Below are positions 30,102 to 31,499 of a stretch of DNA of 31,499 nucleotides, in pieces. The position numbers and the translations under genes are program-made. Source of the DNA: CAKSHP01 sp045636325 (lineage in GTDB: Bacteria > Bacillota > Clostridia > UBA1381 > UMGS1253); assembly GCA_045636325.1 (NCBI GenBank), contig JAZTXH010000003.1:1-31499 (forward strand), written 5' to 3'. The notes below the pieces were generated by a model. That model saw nothing but the letters and a program-made list of their open reading frames with translations. It ran no database searches and was not told the DNA's origin. Within the stretch, counting starts at the first letter, position 1. Each line of letters opens with the position of its first letter.

Positions 30102-31070
30102 ATGGAATTAATGAAAATGAAGCCGATTTTTAAAGAATATAGCTGGAGCGAAACAGGATTTCGTGATGTTTTTGGTATGGATTTTGGAAGTGAAACTGAG
30201 AGCGAAGCATATACTGTGTCAACAAGCGATAGCGGAAAAAGCATAATTGCAAACGGCGAATTTGAAGGAAAAACCATTGGAGAGGCTGCAGCGGTTATGA
30301 AAGAAAAATTGCTAGGCGATTATGTTTTAGAAAAATATAATGGTAAATTTCCCGTTTTGGTAAAACTTATTGACTGTACAGACAAGCTTTCCATTCAGGT
30401 ACATACTGATGATGAGTATGCATCTTTAAATGAAAACGCAAGCTTTGGTAAAACTGAAATGTGGTATGTTTTATCTGCAAAGCCAGGGGCAAAGCTTATT
30501 TACGGATTTAACCGCGATGTTACAAAAGAAGATTTTAAGAAGGCTCTTGAAAATGGAGACTTAGATGTAATTTTAAATTATGTTGATGTTGAAAATGGTG
30601 ATGCCTTTTATATAAAGGAGGGCACATTTTGCGCCCTTTTAGACGGACTTTTAATTGCAAAAATTCAGCAGAATTGTGACACAACATACCGTGTGTTTGA
30701 CCATAACATAGTGGATAAAAGCGGAAAGTCAAGAGAGCTTGATGTAATAAATCTTAACTCTTCTGTTGGTGGCGAAAAAATAAAGCAGGAAACAATAAAA
30801 GAGGGAGGCAAAGGCAATTTTAAAACACCGCTTGTTAAATGCAGTTGTTTTAATGTAGAAAAGCACAAAATAAAGGAAAAAACAGGCTTTGTGTCTACGA
30901 AGAAAAGTTTTGACATAATCATCATAACTGAAGGCAGAGCAAGAATGTTTTATGGCGGTGGCAGCATAGCGGTAAAAACGGGTGACTGTGTTTTAGTGCC
31001 GGCATATATAGGTAAATATACCGTTGAAGGAAACTGTGAGTTTTTAAAAAGTGATTCTTTATGTCAATAA
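30102..31070 (+). CDS. manA: Mannose-6-phosphate isomerase class I (ManA-like), fourth metal ligand Cys
   Basis: 322 residues, the short Firmicutes type. The cupin metal site has Q99-V-H101 (Q-V-H-T in place of Q-V-H-P), E119 in G-K-T-E-M-W-Y-V-L, and then G-T-F-C177-A-L-L where the family normally has V-H-A. The segment I-Q-Q-N-C-D-T-T-Y-R-V-F-D (family Q-Q-x-S-D-T-T-Y-R-V-Y-D) keeps the substrate contacts. The enzyme interconverts mannose 6-phosphate and fructose 6-phosphate, using zinc. The His-to-Cys change may still bind zinc, alter the metal, or reflect a different substrate. The start at 30102 is only 6 bases after trmFO, with AGAGG about 12 bases upstream; it is probably read with trmFO. 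Confidence 0.88.
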   Translation: MELMKMKPIFKEYSWSETGFRDVFGMDFGSETESEAYTVSTSDSGKSIIANGEFEGKTIGEAAAVMKEKLLGDYVLEKYNGKFPVLVKLIDCTDKLSIQVHTDDEYASLNENASFGKTEMWYVLSAKPGAKLIYGFNRDVTKEDFKKALENGDLDVILNYVDVENGDAFYIKEGTFCALLDGLLIAKIQQNCDTTYRVFDHNIVDKSGKSRELDVINLNSSVGGEKIKQETIKEGGKGNFKTPLVKCSCFNVEKHKIKEKTGFVSTKKSFDIIIITEGRARMFYGGGSIAVKTGDCVLVPAYIGKYTVEGNCEFLKSDSLCQ

Positions 31071-31208
31071 GGAAAATAAAAGCACATTGAAAAAAGTAGT
31101 TGCCCTACCTATATGAGCTTTGTGCCACACAGGGCTTTTTAAGCTTTTGTAAGTGCATTAATATTGATTCTATTCCATTATGCCTACCATTTATTTGTGT
31201 CTCCGTCT

Positions 31209-31499
31209 GAGTCTATCATATCCCCCGACTTTAGTCTTTACCGAAATATGCCTCTTATCATGCAAATGTGGAATACATATCGCAGCAGAGCAATAGCTGT
31301 TTGGCTACAGAATAACGGCATCCAAGTCATTCCAAATGTAAGATTTGGAGATGAGAGGACATTCTCTTTTTGCTTTGACGGAGTAGAAGAAAACAAAACT
31401 GTTGCAGTAGGCACACATGGTTGTATTAAGCGCAAAGAGGATAAAATCTTCTTTAAAATCGGGCTTGCCCGAATGGTGCAAAGGCTATCTCCTAAAACC
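31209..31499 (+). pseudogene. DUF4417 domain protein, 5'-truncated and running off the window
   Basis: The frame is open through the window end (97 codons). From about 31215 it reads I-I-S-P-D-F-S-L-Y-R-N-M-P-L, then W-N-T-Y-R-S-R-A-I, I-P-N-V-R-F-G-D-E-R, C-F-D-G and G-T-H-G-C-I-K, which match DUF4417, a family of unknown function common on plasmids, phages and conjugative elements. The usual N-terminal half (about 80 residues, rich in His and aromatic residues) is absent, the upstream sequence (31071-31200) has no match or ribosome site, and an ATG at 31248 is the first possible start. It looks like a truncated relic, but a frame shift or joint further upstream cannot be excluded. The 130 bases before it hold only a weak hairpin. 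Confidence 0.65.

Noticed and set aside
31238..31435. 65-codon minus-strand frame at the right edge
   Set aside because: It is antisense to the recognisable DUF4417 frame.

Overview
This window is chromosomal DNA from a low-GC, spore-forming member of the Clostridia. The evidence is strongly A/T-biased codon use, AGGAGG-type ribosome binding sites, sigma-A-type promoters, the sporulation gene ytfJ, scpA-scpB and the Firmicutes-type block dprA-topA-trmFO. It is mostly housekeeping DNA, with one small integrated element and several decayed genes. The species cannot be named from the sequence alone.

Left part (1-4922 and 8037-8082). The 3' end of a probable ECF transporter S component is followed by a DUF3842 gene. 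A strong promoter at 685-713 then opens a leader that ends in a 17-bp hairpin with a T tract, which looks like a transcription attenuator. Behind it lies a tight operon: two small membrane proteins of unknown function, then larE, larB and larC, and a TPR gene. LarB, LarE and LarC build the nickel-pincer nucleotide (NPN) cofactor of lactate racemase and related LarA enzymes. No larA is present, so the cofactor must serve an enzyme encoded elsewhere.

Mobile element (about 4904-8036). A 3.1-kb insertion carries a large serine recombinase, a helix-turn-helix replication-initiator-like protein and a free-standing protein resembling a recombinase C-terminus. It interrupts the TPR gene. AATTGA occurs at both proposed ends. 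Joining the flanks there extends the TPR reading frame by 15 codons to a stop at 8080-8082, just ahead of the terminator of the convergent tRNA genes. The recombinase frame contains its catalytic serine motif but has no usable start codon ahead of it.

Middle (8142-19675). Two tRNA-Ser genes (GCU and UGA), a 52-codon gene, a DUF4430 membrane-anchored protein with a 22-bp tandem repeat abutting its promoter, and valS behind a small membrane protein lie on the minus strand. A divergent plus-strand operon follows: M50 protease, scpA, scpB, DUF2953, ytfJ. Next come a Pro-rich membrane-anchored protein, an N-terminal fragment of xanthine phosphoribosyltransferase that kept its promoter, an FAD-dependent oxidoreductase and a polysaccharide deacetylase.

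Right part (20098-31499). A radical SAM protein of the YhcC/TIGR01212 family, a DUF2752 protein and a class A beta-lactamase-like serine hydrolase form a plus-strand group. prmA, rsmE and a membrane protein run on the minus strand, headed by a chorismate mutase (AroQ) pseudogene with two in-frame stops. dprA, topA and trmFO follow on the plus strand, then a ManA-like isomerase in which the fourth metal ligand is Cys instead of His. The window ends in a 5'-truncated DUF4417 gene, a family common on mobile elements.

The most system-like candidate is the lar operon with its two uncharacterised membrane proteins, TPR partner and structured leader. The second is the compact element that interrupts its last gene.
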